NCBI RefSeq assembly: GCF_022842045.1
Contig: NZ_JALHQI010000021.1
Span: forward strand, 1 to 43,285
Direction of reading: 5' to 3'
Origin: Arenimonas sp.
Lineage (GTDB): Bacteria > Pseudomonadota > Gammaproteobacteria > Xanthomonadales > Xanthomonadaceae
Length of the DNA: 43,285 nucleotides
Shown here: piece after piece, positions 30,901 to 38,954 of the stretch
Numbering within the stretch: position 1 is the stretch's first letter
Layout of the letters: every line of letters begins with the position of its first letter
Made by a program: the position numbers and the translations under genes
The notes under the pieces: model-generated
Told to the model about the DNA's origin: nothing
The model's input: the letters and a program-made list of their open reading frames with translations, nothing else
Databases searched by the model: none

Positions 30901-31224
30901 GCGCTGCGCGCGGCCACCATCGACGGCGCGGCCTACCTGGGCCTGGCGAAGGAAATCGGCTCGCTCGAGGCCGGCAAGCGCGCCGACCTGGTGGTGGTGG
31001 ACGGCAACCCGCTGGCCGACATCCGCCGGAGCGACGACACCGCGCTGGTGATGGTCAACGGCCGCCTGTTCAACGCCGCCGACATGTCCGAGATCGGCGG
31101 CCAGCAGCGCCCGGCCCCGACCTTCTTCTGGCAGCGCCAGGGCAACGGCGTCCAGGTGGGCGTCGAATACGGCCCCACCGCCCCCTGCCACTGCCCCAAG
31201 TCCGGCACCCAACACCCCCACTAA
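27982..31224 (+). CDS. Secreted amidohydrolase with an N-terminal TolB/Tricorn-like beta-propeller
   Basis: A 1080-residue exported protein. A signal peptide (to about residue 23) is followed by some 600 residues of propeller blades marked by repeated S-P-D-G (for example near residues 54, 95 and 245). An amidohydrolase domain starts near 640. The metal site is D-A-H-A-H (His706, His708), followed by H-P-A-like positions and closing G-K-R-A-D-L-V-V-V. The domain architecture (PD40 plus imidazolonepropionase-like hydrolase) is known in secreted hydrolases of xanthomonads; substrate unknown. Its place after two other amidohydrolase genes suggests duplication and divergence or a shared degradative role. 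ATG 27982 follows CCGGAG. Confidence 0.9.
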   Translation: MPSRPLALAVLISLGLSTPATAAESKWDVNAAHAKGKVVSFSTDEGTWLDLDVSPDGRRIVFSMLGDIYSLPITGGQAQRITRGAAWDIQPRFSPDGSEIAFTSDRGGGNNLWRMKADGSGATAVSKEDFRLLNNPAWTPDGQFIVGRKHFTSQRSLGAGELWMYHRDGGAGLQLTKRKNDQQDQGEPAFSPDGRYLYFSEDMSPGGAFDYNRNVHDMIYAIRRLDRETGEIENVVSSAGGAVRPQPSPDGKSLAFVKRVRDKSVLHLLDLESGEVRAVWDGLSHDQQEAWAIFGPYPNFDWLPDSKSVVVWGQGKFWHVDMASGTAKNVPFTAEVSQTVLPALRADQSAAFDGDSFSPRMIRDVATSPDGRTLVFHAVGQLWTKALPGGAPKRLTQDGANFEYQPAFSPDGRKLLYTTWSDEKMGAIRELDLATGQSRLLTTQPGFYYGPRYSRDGARIVYSRQGGSGLTGSLWSGTRGVFVVPAAGGDAVQVAKNGADPQFSADGQRVFFLTGGGLEKKLMSVGLNGELPREVFNLKYVDHVAISPDGKSVAFTELFNGYVAPLPLTGGSIELNKDTKAIPVTALGTDMGSYLHWGADSKSVHWIVGDRYHSRALGASKADGGVVVGLRLPTDRPADTFALVGGRVVTMRNANSAEEVIEDGVVVVRGERIVAVGKRGDVAIPAGAREVDVSGKTVFPGIVDAHAHAAHFGQGVVPQQNWAYHANLAFGITTMHDPSATTEFVFSQSELVKAGRMVGPRVFSTGTILYGADGDFKAVVNSIDDARGHLRRMQANGAFSVKSYNQPRRDQRQQINQAARELGMLVVEEGGSTFHHNMTMIVDGVTGVEHNIPIAPLYKDVTELWRNTQVGNTPTLVVNYGGLNAERYWYARDNVWENERLLRFFPKNSLYGQTIRRDTAPEWDYYHVEVAKAAKQLRDNGTLILVGGHGQLQGMAPHWEIWSLAQGGFSPWEALRAATIDGAAYLGLAKEIGSLEAGKRADLVVVDGNPLADIRRSDDTALVMVNGRLFNAADMSEIGGQQRPAPTFFWQRQGNGVQVGVEYGPTAPCHCPKSGTQHPH

Positions 31225-31229
31225 CCCCA

Positions 31230-31247
31230 GCAAATGAACCTGGTTCA
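31230..31247. repeat. Partial copy of the GCAAATGAACC palindrome
   Basis: GCAAATGAACC, a single T and then GGTTCA, identical to the left part of the palindrome at 11370. The right arm breaks off into ATTATTT directly before the ATG of the next gene. Confidence 0.7.
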
Positions 31248-31254
31248 ATTATTT

Positions 31255-31599
31255 ATGGCTAGTCGATTCATCGTGCGGTTGAACGATCCGGCGCTGGCGC
31301 GCGGGGAGGAGCCGACACTTTCTTTCCAGTCCTCGGGGGCCGAGGGCCTCGCGGCGGAACTGGAGGCGGCGCTGCGGACGCCGGCGCTGTTCGAGCGCTG
31401 GCGCGCGATGCAGGACGAGCCCGACGAGGTCGACCAGTCGCTGGGCGCCGTCGACCCCGAGGCCCGCGTCACCGGCGTGCAGCGCGACCTCAAGATCGAG
31501 CTCGAGGCGCGCACGGCGCTGTCGCACGGCGTGTTCCGGCACCGCATGCGGCTGCTGGCGGGCAGCCACTGGGAGCTGGCCGACGTGCGCTTCGGGTGA
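31255..31599 (+). CDS. Hypothetical protein
   Basis: A 114-residue acidic protein without signal peptide or membrane helix. It opens with M-A-S-R-F-I-V-R-L-N-D-P, a strand-like start, followed by a charged helical region and a closing segment L-L-A-G-S-H-W-E-L-A-D-V-R-F-G. I do not recognise a family. The ATG at 31255 is preferred; the earlier ATG at 31234 lies inside the palindromic repeat. No ribosome binding site is visible before either. It converges on ppc with three bases between the stop codons. Confidence 0.6.
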   Translation: MASRFIVRLNDPALARGEEPTLSFQSSGAEGLAAELEAALRTPALFERWRAMQDEPDEVDQSLGAVDPEARVTGVQRDLKIELEARTALSHGVFRHRMRLLAGSHWELADVRFG

Positions 31600-31602
31600 A
31601 CT

Positions 31603-34395
31603 TCAACCGGTGTTCTGCACGCCGGCGGCGATGCCGTTCACGGTGGTCACCAGCGCGTGGAACAGCGCGTCTTCGGGGCGGCCGGCCGCGCGCCAGCGCG
31701 CCAGCAGGTCCACCTGCAGCAGGCTGATCGGATCCACGTAGGGATTGCGCAGGCGGATCGACTCGCGCAGGCGGAAATCGTTCGCCAGCAGTTCGTCGGT
31801 GCCCTTGAGCGCGAGGATGGTGTCGCGGGTGCGGGCGAACTCGGCGGCGATGCCGGGGAAGAACGCGTCGTGGGCGTCGCCGGCCAGGCGCGAGTAGTGC
31901 TCGAAGATGCCGAGGTCCGACTTGGCCAGCACCATCTCGACATCGTCCACCAGCGTGGCGAAGAACGGCCAGTCACGCGCCATCTCGGCCACGGCGTCCC
32001 GGCCGTGGGTTTCCACCGCACTCGCCAGGCCGGTGCCGACGCCCAGCCACGCGGTCAGCCCGCAGCGGTTCTGCGACCAGGCGAACACCCACGGAATCGC
32101 CCGCAGCGACGACACCCCGCCCGCCTGCCCGCGCTTGCTCGGCCGCGAGCCGATGCGCAAGCGCTCGATGACGTCGATCGGCGTGGCCGCGCGGAAGTAA
32201 TCGACGAAGCCAGGTGATTCGTAAACCAGCCCGCGGTAGTGCGCGCGCGCCGCCGTGGCGATCCCCGCCGCCATTGCCCGCCACGCCGCCTCGCGCGGCT
32301 CCGGCGCGCGCGGACGCAGGCTGGCGCGCAGCACGGCGCCGCTCACCTGCTCGAGGTTGCGCAGCGCAATGGCGCGGATGCCGTACTTGCGATGGATGAC
32401 CTCGCCTTGCTCGGTCAGGCGCAGGCTGCCGTCGACCGAACCGCGCGGCGCGGCGATGACGGCGCGTTCGGTCTTGCCGCCACCGCGCGACAGCGACCCG
32501 CCGCGACCGTGGAAGAACGCGATGCGCACGCCGGCCTCGGCCGCCAGCGCGGTCAGCTGCACCTGGGTCTGCTGCAGCGCCCAGCGCGAAGCGACCAGGC
32601 CGCCGTCCTTGGCGCTGTCGGAATAGCCCAGCATCACGATCTGGCGGTCGCCGCGCGCGCGCAGGTGCTCGCGATACACGGGGTCCGCGAACAGCGAGCG
32701 CAGCGTTTCGGCGGCGGCCTGCAGGTCGTCCACGGTTTCGAACAGCGGCGCAACGTCGAGCGGCACCGCCCCCTGCCCGTCCACGCAGCCGGCGATGCGC
32801 GCCAGCGCCAGCACCGCCAGCGCATCGGCGGCGCTGCGGCTCATGCTGATGATGTAGGGGCCGAAGGCGCGCGGGCCGTAGCGCGGGAGCGACTCGGCGA
32901 CGGTGCGGAAGACGTCGAGCACGCGGGCGGAGGTTTCGCTCCCTTCGGGAGCGTTCGGGCTTGAAGGCCCTCCTACATGCGGCTCCTGTAGGAGGGCCTT
33001 CAGGCCCGACTGTCCGGAGTCGATCAGCTGGCGCAGCCGTGCCGCCCTGTCCTGCCAGCCGCGCTCAGGCCACTCGCCATCGCCCAGCAGCTCCGCCAGC
33101 GCCAGGTCGTGCTGCGACGACTCCTGCCGAAGGTCCAGCGTGGCCAGATGGAACCCGAACGCCTCCGCACGCCGCCGCAGCCGCCGCACCGCGAAGCCGC
33201 CGGCGTGTTCGCCACGATGCGCCGCCAGGCTGGCCTCCATCAGCCGGAGGTCGTCGAGCAAGCCGGTGGCGTCCTCGTAGCCCTCGCGCTTGTCCTGCGC
33301 CGTGGCGGCCAGGCGCGCCGACACCAGCGCCGCGAAGCGGCGGTAGGGCATGTCGGCGTGGCGGGCCTTGATCTTGTCGGCGGCCTTGGGGAAGCGGCGC
33401 GCGTAGTCGTCGGCGCGTTGCACCAGCCCGGCCGACACGCCGACGCGGCCGGAGGACTGGCTCAGCACCTCGCCCAGGCGCGCCAGGTCGCGCCGGTAGT
33501 TCGCCAGCACCAGCGCGCGCTGGCCCGACAGCGTGGCCTCGATGGTGGCGGCACCCACGTTCGGGTTGCCGTCCATGTCGCCGCCGACCCAGGAGCCGAA
33601 GCCCAACAGCGGCGGCAGCGGCGGGGCGTCGTCGCCGTACACCGACTGCAGCGCATCCTCGAATACTTCGTGGAAGACCGGCAAAACGCGGTACAGCACG
33701 TCCGAGAGATAGAAGGCCACGTGCTCGAACTCGTCGGCGACGCTGGGTTTCTCCGGCGGCGTCTCGTCGGTCTGCCAGCTGGCGGTCAGCGCCAGGCGCA
33801 TGCGTTCGACGTCGGCGCGGCGCTCCTGCGGCGTGAGGTTGCGGTCGATGTCCTCGACCAGGCAGCGCACGACCTCGCTCTCCTTCTCCAGCAGCGCGCG
33901 GCGCACGGCCTCGGTGGGATGCGCGGTGAACACCGGCTCGATGCGCATCCGGGCCACCAGTGCCGACAGCGTGGCGGCGTCCACGCCTTCGGCCTTGAGC
34001 TGGCGCAGCGAGGCCTCGAGGCCACCGGGCTGCGGGGATTCGCCCAGCCGCTGGTAGTCGCGACGGCGACGGATGCGATGCACGCGCTCGGCCAGGTTGA
34101 CGGCCTGGAAGTACGCGGCGAAAGCGCGCACCAGCAGCTCGGCGCGGTCCAGCGGCAGGCCGTGCAGGCGATCGGACAGCGCCTCGATGGGGGCACCGGC
34201 CTCGCGGCGACGGATGGCGGCGACGCGCAGGGCCTCGACATCGGCCAGGAAGTCCGACGACACCTGTTCGGCCAGGATCTCGCCGACCAGCGCACCGAGG
34301 CGCTTGACGTCCTCGCGCAGCAGCACGTCGGTCGGCGGCAGGTCGATGGCACGCAGGGACTCGATGGGGGTGTCGTCTTCGGGGCGTTCATTCAT
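31603..34395 (-). CDS. ppc: Phosphoenolpyruvate carboxylase
   Basis: A 930-residue enzyme forming oxaloacetate from PEP and bicarbonate, the main anaplerotic step. Conserved: F-T-A-H-P-T-E (catalytic His), G-Y-S-D-S-A-K-D-G-G, the hinge F-F-H-G-R-G-G-S, and the C-terminal N-G-I-A-A-G-V-Q-N-T-G. All key residues are present. Between L-I-D-S and S-A-R-V-L-D-V there is extra sequence (about residues 463-487) encoded by a REP-type palindrome and a second small hairpin. The corresponding loop of E. coli Ppc is shorter, so the element seems to have entered in frame at a tolerant surface loop. The gene is likely functional. Confidence 0.95.
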   Translation of the reverse strand: MNERPEDDTPIESLRAIDLPPTDVLLREDVKRLGALVGEILAEQVSSDFLADVEALRVAAIRRREAGAPIEALSDRLHGLPLDRAELLVRAFAAYFQAVNLAERVHRIRRRRDYQRLGESPQPGGLEASLRQLKAEGVDAATLSALVARMRIEPVFTAHPTEAVRRALLEKESEVVRCLVEDIDRNLTPQERRADVERMRLALTASWQTDETPPEKPSVADEFEHVAFYLSDVLYRVLPVFHEVFEDALQSVYGDDAPPLPPLLGFGSWVGGDMDGNPNVGAATIEATLSGQRALVLANYRRDLARLGEVLSQSSGRVGVSAGLVQRADDYARRFPKAADKIKARHADMPYRRFAALVSARLAATAQDKREGYEDATGLLDDLRLMEASLAAHRGEHAGGFAVRRLRRRAEAFGFHLATLDLRQESSQHDLALAELLGDGEWPERGWQDRAARLRQLIDSGQSGLKALLQEPHVGGPSSPNAPEGSETSARVLDVFRTVAESLPRYGPRAFGPYIISMSRSAADALAVLALARIAGCVDGQGAVPLDVAPLFETVDDLQAAAETLRSLFADPVYREHLRARGDRQIVMLGYSDSAKDGGLVASRWALQQTQVQLTALAAEAGVRIAFFHGRGGSLSRGGGKTERAVIAAPRGSVDGSLRLTEQGEVIHRKYGIRAIALRNLEQVSGAVLRASLRPRAPEPREAAWRAMAAGIATAARAHYRGLVYESPGFVDYFRAATPIDVIERLRIGSRPSKRGQAGGVSSLRAIPWVFAWSQNRCGLTAWLGVGTGLASAVETHGRDAVAEMARDWPFFATLVDDVEMVLAKSDLGIFEHYSRLAGDAHDAFFPGIAAEFARTRDTILALKGTDELLANDFRLRESIRLRNPYVDPISLLQVDLLARWRAAGRPEDALFHALVTTVNGIAAGVQNTG
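32937..33010. repeat. REP-type palindrome inserted in frame inside ppc
   Basis: Arms of 24 nt (32954-32977 and 32987-33010, two mismatches, core GAAGGCCCTCCTACA) enclose a 9-nt loop. A further small hairpin (CGCTCCC, TTC, GGGAGCG) lies at 32937-32953. It is related to the element at 16185 by the CCTCCTACA and TGTAGGAGG ends. It contributes about 25 codons to the ppc reading frame without a stop. Confidence 0.85.
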
Positions 34396-34529
34396 GTGGC
34401 CAGCCTAACGCCTCCGCCGGCCACGGTGCATCCGCGAGTGCGCTTCGCGTCCGGCCCCCGCCCGGCTTGCCTGCGCATTGCGCAGTGCGCTCTGGCGAAT
34501 CCGGAAGCCACGGCTGCACGGATGCTTGC

Positions 34530-34550
34530 TAATGCGAATCGTTCGCATTA
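34530..34550. promoter_or_regulatory. Predicted Fur box
   Basis: A perfect 21-bp palindrome: TAATGCGAA, a TCG centre and TTCGCATTA, 49 bases before the TonB-dependent receptor start. It fits the bacterial Fur consensus AATGATAAT-type inverted hexamers. Iron-replete Fur would repress the receptor from here. ppc starts 135 bp away on the other side. Confidence 0.78.
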
Positions 34551-34598
34551 CCATTGCGCCCACCTCGAACCACACCTCCCCTGCCAAGGACGGATTCC

Positions 34599-36719
34599 AT
34601 GCCCCGCTCCCTCCGCTGCACCCCGCTCGCCGCCGCACTCGCCCTCGCCCTCAGCGCGCCCGCCTGGGCCGTCACCGCCCCCCACGTGACCGAACTCGAC
34701 ACCCTGAACGTGTATGGCCAGCGCGATGGCTACCGCGCGGAGTCCACGGTGACCGCGACCAAGACCGAAACCGGGCTGCGCGACGTACCCCAGGCCATCA
34801 CGGTCGTCACCCAGGAGGCCATCCAGGACCAGGCCATGAATTCGCTGACCGACGTGCTGCGGCTGGTGCCCGGCGTGGGTGTCGCCCAGGGCGAAGGCCA
34901 CCGCGACGCGCCGATCTTCCGGGGCAACACCTCGACTTCGGACATGTTCGTGGACGGCATCCGCGACGACGTCCAGTACATCCGCGACCTCTACAACGTC
35001 GAGCGCGTCGAAGTGCTCAAGGGCCCGAATGCGATGATCTTCGGTCGGGGCGGGGTCGGCGGCATCATCAACCGGGTCAGCAAGCAGGCCGACGGCGATG
35101 CCCATCGCAGCCTGTCGCTCCAGGTCGGCGACTGGAACCGCCGCCGGGCCGTCGTCGACATCGGCGAGCCCATGGGCGCCGAGGCCAGCGTCCGCGTGAC
35201 CGGCCTGTACGAGGATTCCGAAAGCTTCCGTGACGGCTTCGAGCTCGAACGCTCCGGCATCAACCCCACGGTCAATTTCGCCGCGGGGGAAGCCACCCGG
35301 GTGACGCTCGGCTACGAATACTTCCGCGACCATCGCGTGGCCGATCGCGGCGTGCCGTCGCTGCTGGGCGTCGGCATCGGCCGCCCGGTCGACGTCCCGT
35401 CCGACACGTTCTTTGGTTCGCCCGAGCTCAGTCCGATCCGGGCGTCGGTGTCGGCGTTCAGCGCGCTGGTCGAACATGAGTTCGACAACGGCGTGTCGCT
35501 GCGCAACCGCACGCGCTACGGCGACTACGACCGCTTCTACCAGAACGTCTATCCCAACGGTGTCGTCGCCGATGGCGGCGGCAACCTGAGCGCGATCATC
35601 GCCGCCTACAACAACTCGATGAAGCGCGAGAACCTGTTCAACCAGACCGACCTGGTGTGGAACTTCAGCCACGGCGGCGTGCGCCACACCGTGCTGGTGG
35701 GCGCCGAGTTCGGCCGCCAGCAGACCGACAACCTGCGCCAGAGCGGCACGTTCACACAATCCAACCTGGTGCCGCTGGAGAACCCACGCTACGCCGGTGG
35801 CGTCACGTTCGCCAACCGGGCCTCGGACGCCAACAACCGCAGCGACGCCGACGTCGCCAGCCTGTACGTGCAGGACCAGATTGAATTCTCGCCGCAGTGG
35901 CAGGCCGTGTTGGGGCTGCGCCACGACCGCTTCGAGGTCGACGTGCGCGACAATCGCACCGGCGCGGTGCTGTCCTCGAGCGACGGCCTGTGGTCGCCGC
36001 GCCTGGGCCTGATCTGGACGCCCGTGGCGCCGCTGTCGCTGTACGCCAGCTACAGCACCGCGGCACTGCCGCGGGCGGGCGAGCAGCTGTCCTCGTTGTC
36101 GAGCACCAGCGCATCGCTCGACCCGGAGGAGTTCCACAACTACGAAATCGGCGCGAAGTGGGACGTCTCCCCCGGCCTGGCGCTGACGGCGGCCATCTAT
36201 CGCCTCGACCGCACCAACGTGTTCACCGTCGATCCGCTGGACAACAGCAAGGCCTTGCTGGTGGACGGGCAGCGCAGCACCGGGCTGGAGCTGGGCCTGG
36301 CCGGCGAAATCACCGATGCCTGGAAGATCCTCGCCTCCTACGCCTATCAGGACGGCGAGATACTGTCGGACCTGCGCACGTCGGCCACGTCCGTCACGCC
36401 GGCCGGCACCCGCCTGGCGCAGCTGCCGCGCCACAGTGCGGCGATCTGGAACCGCTACGACGTCACGCCGCGCTGGGGACTGGGGCTGGGCGTCGTTCAC
36501 CGGGGCGAAGTGTTCAGCACGATCAGCAACGACGTGACGCTGGATGCCTATACCCGCGTGGACGCCGCGGTCTACTACGCCGCCAGCAAGAACGTGAAGC
36601 TGCAGGTCAACATCGAGAACCTCTTGGACACCGAGTACTTCGCCTCGGCGCACAACGACAACAACCTGATGCCCGGCTCCCCGCGCGGCATCCAGTTCGG
36701 CGTGAACCTCGACTTCTGA
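34599..36719 (+). CDS. TonB-dependent siderophore receptor (catecholate type)
   Basis: A 706-residue outer-membrane receptor. The signal peptide ends near A-P-A-W-A; a TonB box-like D-T-L-N-V follows; the plug (about 55-165) has D-V-P-Q-A-I-T-V-V-T, F-R-G-N-T-S-T-S-D-M-F-V-D-G-I-R-D, and R-V-E-V-L-K-G-P-N-A; the barrel ends in N-L-D-F with terminal Phe. This plug wording is that of Fiu-type receptors for monomeric catechols. The ATG at 34599 (AAGGA upstream) is preferred to the one at 34554, which would overlap the promoter. Iron control is indicated by the Fur box. No transporter or siderophore genes adjoin it. Confidence 0.92.
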   Translation: MPRSLRCTPLAAALALALSAPAWAVTAPHVTELDTLNVYGQRDGYRAESTVTATKTETGLRDVPQAITVVTQEAIQDQAMNSLTDVLRLVPGVGVAQGEGHRDAPIFRGNTSTSDMFVDGIRDDVQYIRDLYNVERVEVLKGPNAMIFGRGGVGGIINRVSKQADGDAHRSLSLQVGDWNRRRAVVDIGEPMGAEASVRVTGLYEDSESFRDGFELERSGINPTVNFAAGEATRVTLGYEYFRDHRVADRGVPSLLGVGIGRPVDVPSDTFFGSPELSPIRASVSAFSALVEHEFDNGVSLRNRTRYGDYDRFYQNVYPNGVVADGGGNLSAIIAAYNNSMKRENLFNQTDLVWNFSHGGVRHTVLVGAEFGRQQTDNLRQSGTFTQSNLVPLENPRYAGGVTFANRASDANNRSDADVASLYVQDQIEFSPQWQAVLGLRHDRFEVDVRDNRTGAVLSSSDGLWSPRLGLIWTPVAPLSLYASYSTAALPRAGEQLSSLSSTSASLDPEEFHNYEIGAKWDVSPGLALTAAIYRLDRTNVFTVDPLDNSKALLVDGQRSTGLELGLAGEITDAWKILASYAYQDGEILSDLRTSATSVTPAGTRLAQLPRHSAAIWNRYDVTPRWGLGLGVVHRGEVFSTISNDVTLDAYTRVDAAVYYAASKNVKLQVNIENLLDTEYFASAHNDNNLMPGSPRGIQFGVNLDF

Positions 36720-36726
36720 GGAGACG

Positions 36727-36741
36727 GCCCCTGCGCGGGGC
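36727..36741. terminator. Weak hairpin after the siderophore receptor gene
   Basis: GCCCC and GGGGC around a 5-nt loop, eight bases past the stop codon, between convergent genes. The stem is short and there is no T-run. Confidence 0.3.
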
Positions 36742-36782
36742 TTGCCGGGCTTCGCGTTCGATAGCGGCCAAAAGGGCTGCGG

Positions 36783-37508
<726 letters not shown>

Positions 37509-37509
37509 G

Positions 37510-38874
37510 TCAGTACGCGAATTCCTTGAACACCGGGTCCACGCTACCCTTCCACGGCCCGTGGAACAGGGCCAGCTTGCGCTCGGCAGGGGTTTCGTTG
37601 GCCAGGGCGAACTCCAGCAGCGGCTCGAGGAACACGGCTTCGCTGGCGCCGGTGGCGTTGAGGCGGTTGCGGCGCTTGAGGCCGTTGCCGGCGATCTTGA
37701 GCGCCTCGAGCGCCAGCTCGCGCACGGTGGCGCCGCGGAAAGGCAGCTTCAGCGCATGCTTGGGCACGCCATCGCGCAGTGCGTGGCGCTCCTGCATCGA
37801 GAAATCCTTCACCAGGTCCCAGGCCGCGTCCAGCGATTCCTGGTCGTACAGCAGGCCGACCCAGAACGCCGGCAGCGCGCACAGGCGGTTCCAGGGACCG
37901 CCGTCGGCGCCGCGCATCTCCAGGTACTTCTTCAGCCGCACTTCGGGGAAGGCGGTGGTCATGTGGTCGGCCCAGTCCTTCATCGTCGGCAGCACGCCCG
38001 GCAGCGCCGGCAGCTCGCCGCGCAGGAACTTCCGGAAGTCCTGGCCGCTGAGGTCGAGGTACTCGCCGTCGCGGTAGCTGAAGTACATCGGCACCTGCAG
38101 CAGGTAGTCGACGTAGCGCTCGAAGCCGAAGCCCTCCTCGAACACGAAGTCGAGCATGCCGGTGCGGTCGGGGTCGGTGTCGGTCCAGATGTGGGAGCGG
38201 TAGCTCAGGTAACCGTTCGGCTTGCCCTCGGTGAACGGCGAATCAGCGAACAGCGCGGTCGCGATCGGCTGCAGCGCCAGCGACACGCGGAACTTCTTCA
38301 CCATGTCGGCTTCGCTGGAGAAGTCCAGGTTCACCTGCACCGTGCAGGTGCGCGTCATCATGTCCAGGCCCAGGTTGCCGCGCTTGGGCATGTACTCGCG
38401 CATGATCTTGTAGCGGCCCTTGGGCATCCACGGCATCTCGTCGCGGCGCCACTTGGGCTGGAAACCCATGCCGAGGAAGCCCAGGCCCAGCTCTTCGCTG
38501 ACCGCCTTGACCTCGCGCAGGTGCTGGTTGGTCTCGCGGCAGGTCTGGTGGATGTCCTGCAGCATCGCGCCCGAGAGCTCGAGCTGGCCGGCCGGCTCCA
38601 GCGTCACCGACGCGCCGTCCTTCGACAGGGCGATCAGCTTGCCCTTCTCTTCGTAGGGCTCCCAGCCGAAGCGGGTGAGGCCGCGCAGCATCGCCTCGAT
38701 GCCGTTCGGGCCCTCCCAGGTGGGCGGGCGCAGGTCGTCGAGCCGGAAGCCGAACTTCTCGTGCTCGGTGCCGATGGTCCACTCAGCCTCGGGCCGCGAA
38801 CCGGTGGCCAGGTACTCGACCAGCTGGTCGCGACCGGTGAGGGGGCTTTCCTTGACGTTGCTGGGTCCGGACAC
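37510..38874 (-). CDS. gshA: Glutamate-cysteine ligase, plant/proteobacterial type
   Basis: A 454-residue enzyme making gamma-glutamylcysteine, the first step of glutathione synthesis. It belongs to the GCS2-like group with [12 protein letters not shown] near residue 32, [11 protein letters not shown] (metal and glutamate site), and [10 protein letters not shown]. Length fits the family. It is divergent from oppA with 80 bp between starts and followed by the UPF0149 gene. gshB is not in the window. Confidence 0.94.
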   Translation of the reverse strand: MSGPSNVKESPLTGRDQLVEYLATGSRPEAEWTIGTEHEKFGFRLDDLRPPTWEGPNGIEAMLRGLTRFGWEPYEEKGKLIALSKDGASVTLEPAGQLELSGAMLQDIHQTCRETNQHLREVKAVSEELGLGFLGMGFQPKWRRDEMPWMPKGRYKIMREYMPKRGNLGLDMMTRTCTVQVNLDFSSEADMVKKFRVSLALQPIATALFADSPFTEGKPNGYLSYRSHIWTDTDPDRTGMLDFVFEEGFGFERYVDYLLQVPMYFSYRDGEYLDLSGQDFRKFLRGELPALPGVLPTMKDWADHMTTAFPEVRLKKYLEMRGADGGPWNRLCALPAFWVGLLYDQESLDAAWDLVKDFSMQERHALRDGVPKHALKLPFRGATVRELALEALKIAGNGLKRRNRLNATGASEAVFLEPLLEFALANETPAERKLALFHGPWKGSVDPVFKEFAY

Positions 38875-38918
38875 GGGGCGCGCCTTGCTGGGGTGGAAGC
38901 GATGTGCGGGCGCTGGCC

Positions 38919-38924
38919 TACAAT
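38919..38924 (+). promoter_or_regulatory. Candidate -10 box of oppA
   Basis: TACAAT, one base off the sigma-70 consensus, 31 bases before the GTG at 38955. No good -35 is seen 17 bp upstream. It lies within the longer open frame from 38904, which argues for the later start codon. Confidence 0.4.
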
Positions 38925-38954
38925 CGCAAGGATGGCGATCTTATCCCGCAACCC

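Noticed and set aside
26899..31248. Open frame of 1449 codons on the minus strand
   Set aside because: Only its last 306 codons (the GGDEF protein) have family motifs. The rest lies opposite the propeller-amidohydrolase and is His/Val/Arg-rich, as expected of a GC-rich antisense frame.
38904..38954. Earlier GTG start for oppA
   Set aside because: It precedes the -10-like TACAAT and adds residues before the signal peptide; GTG 38955 gives a normal leader.
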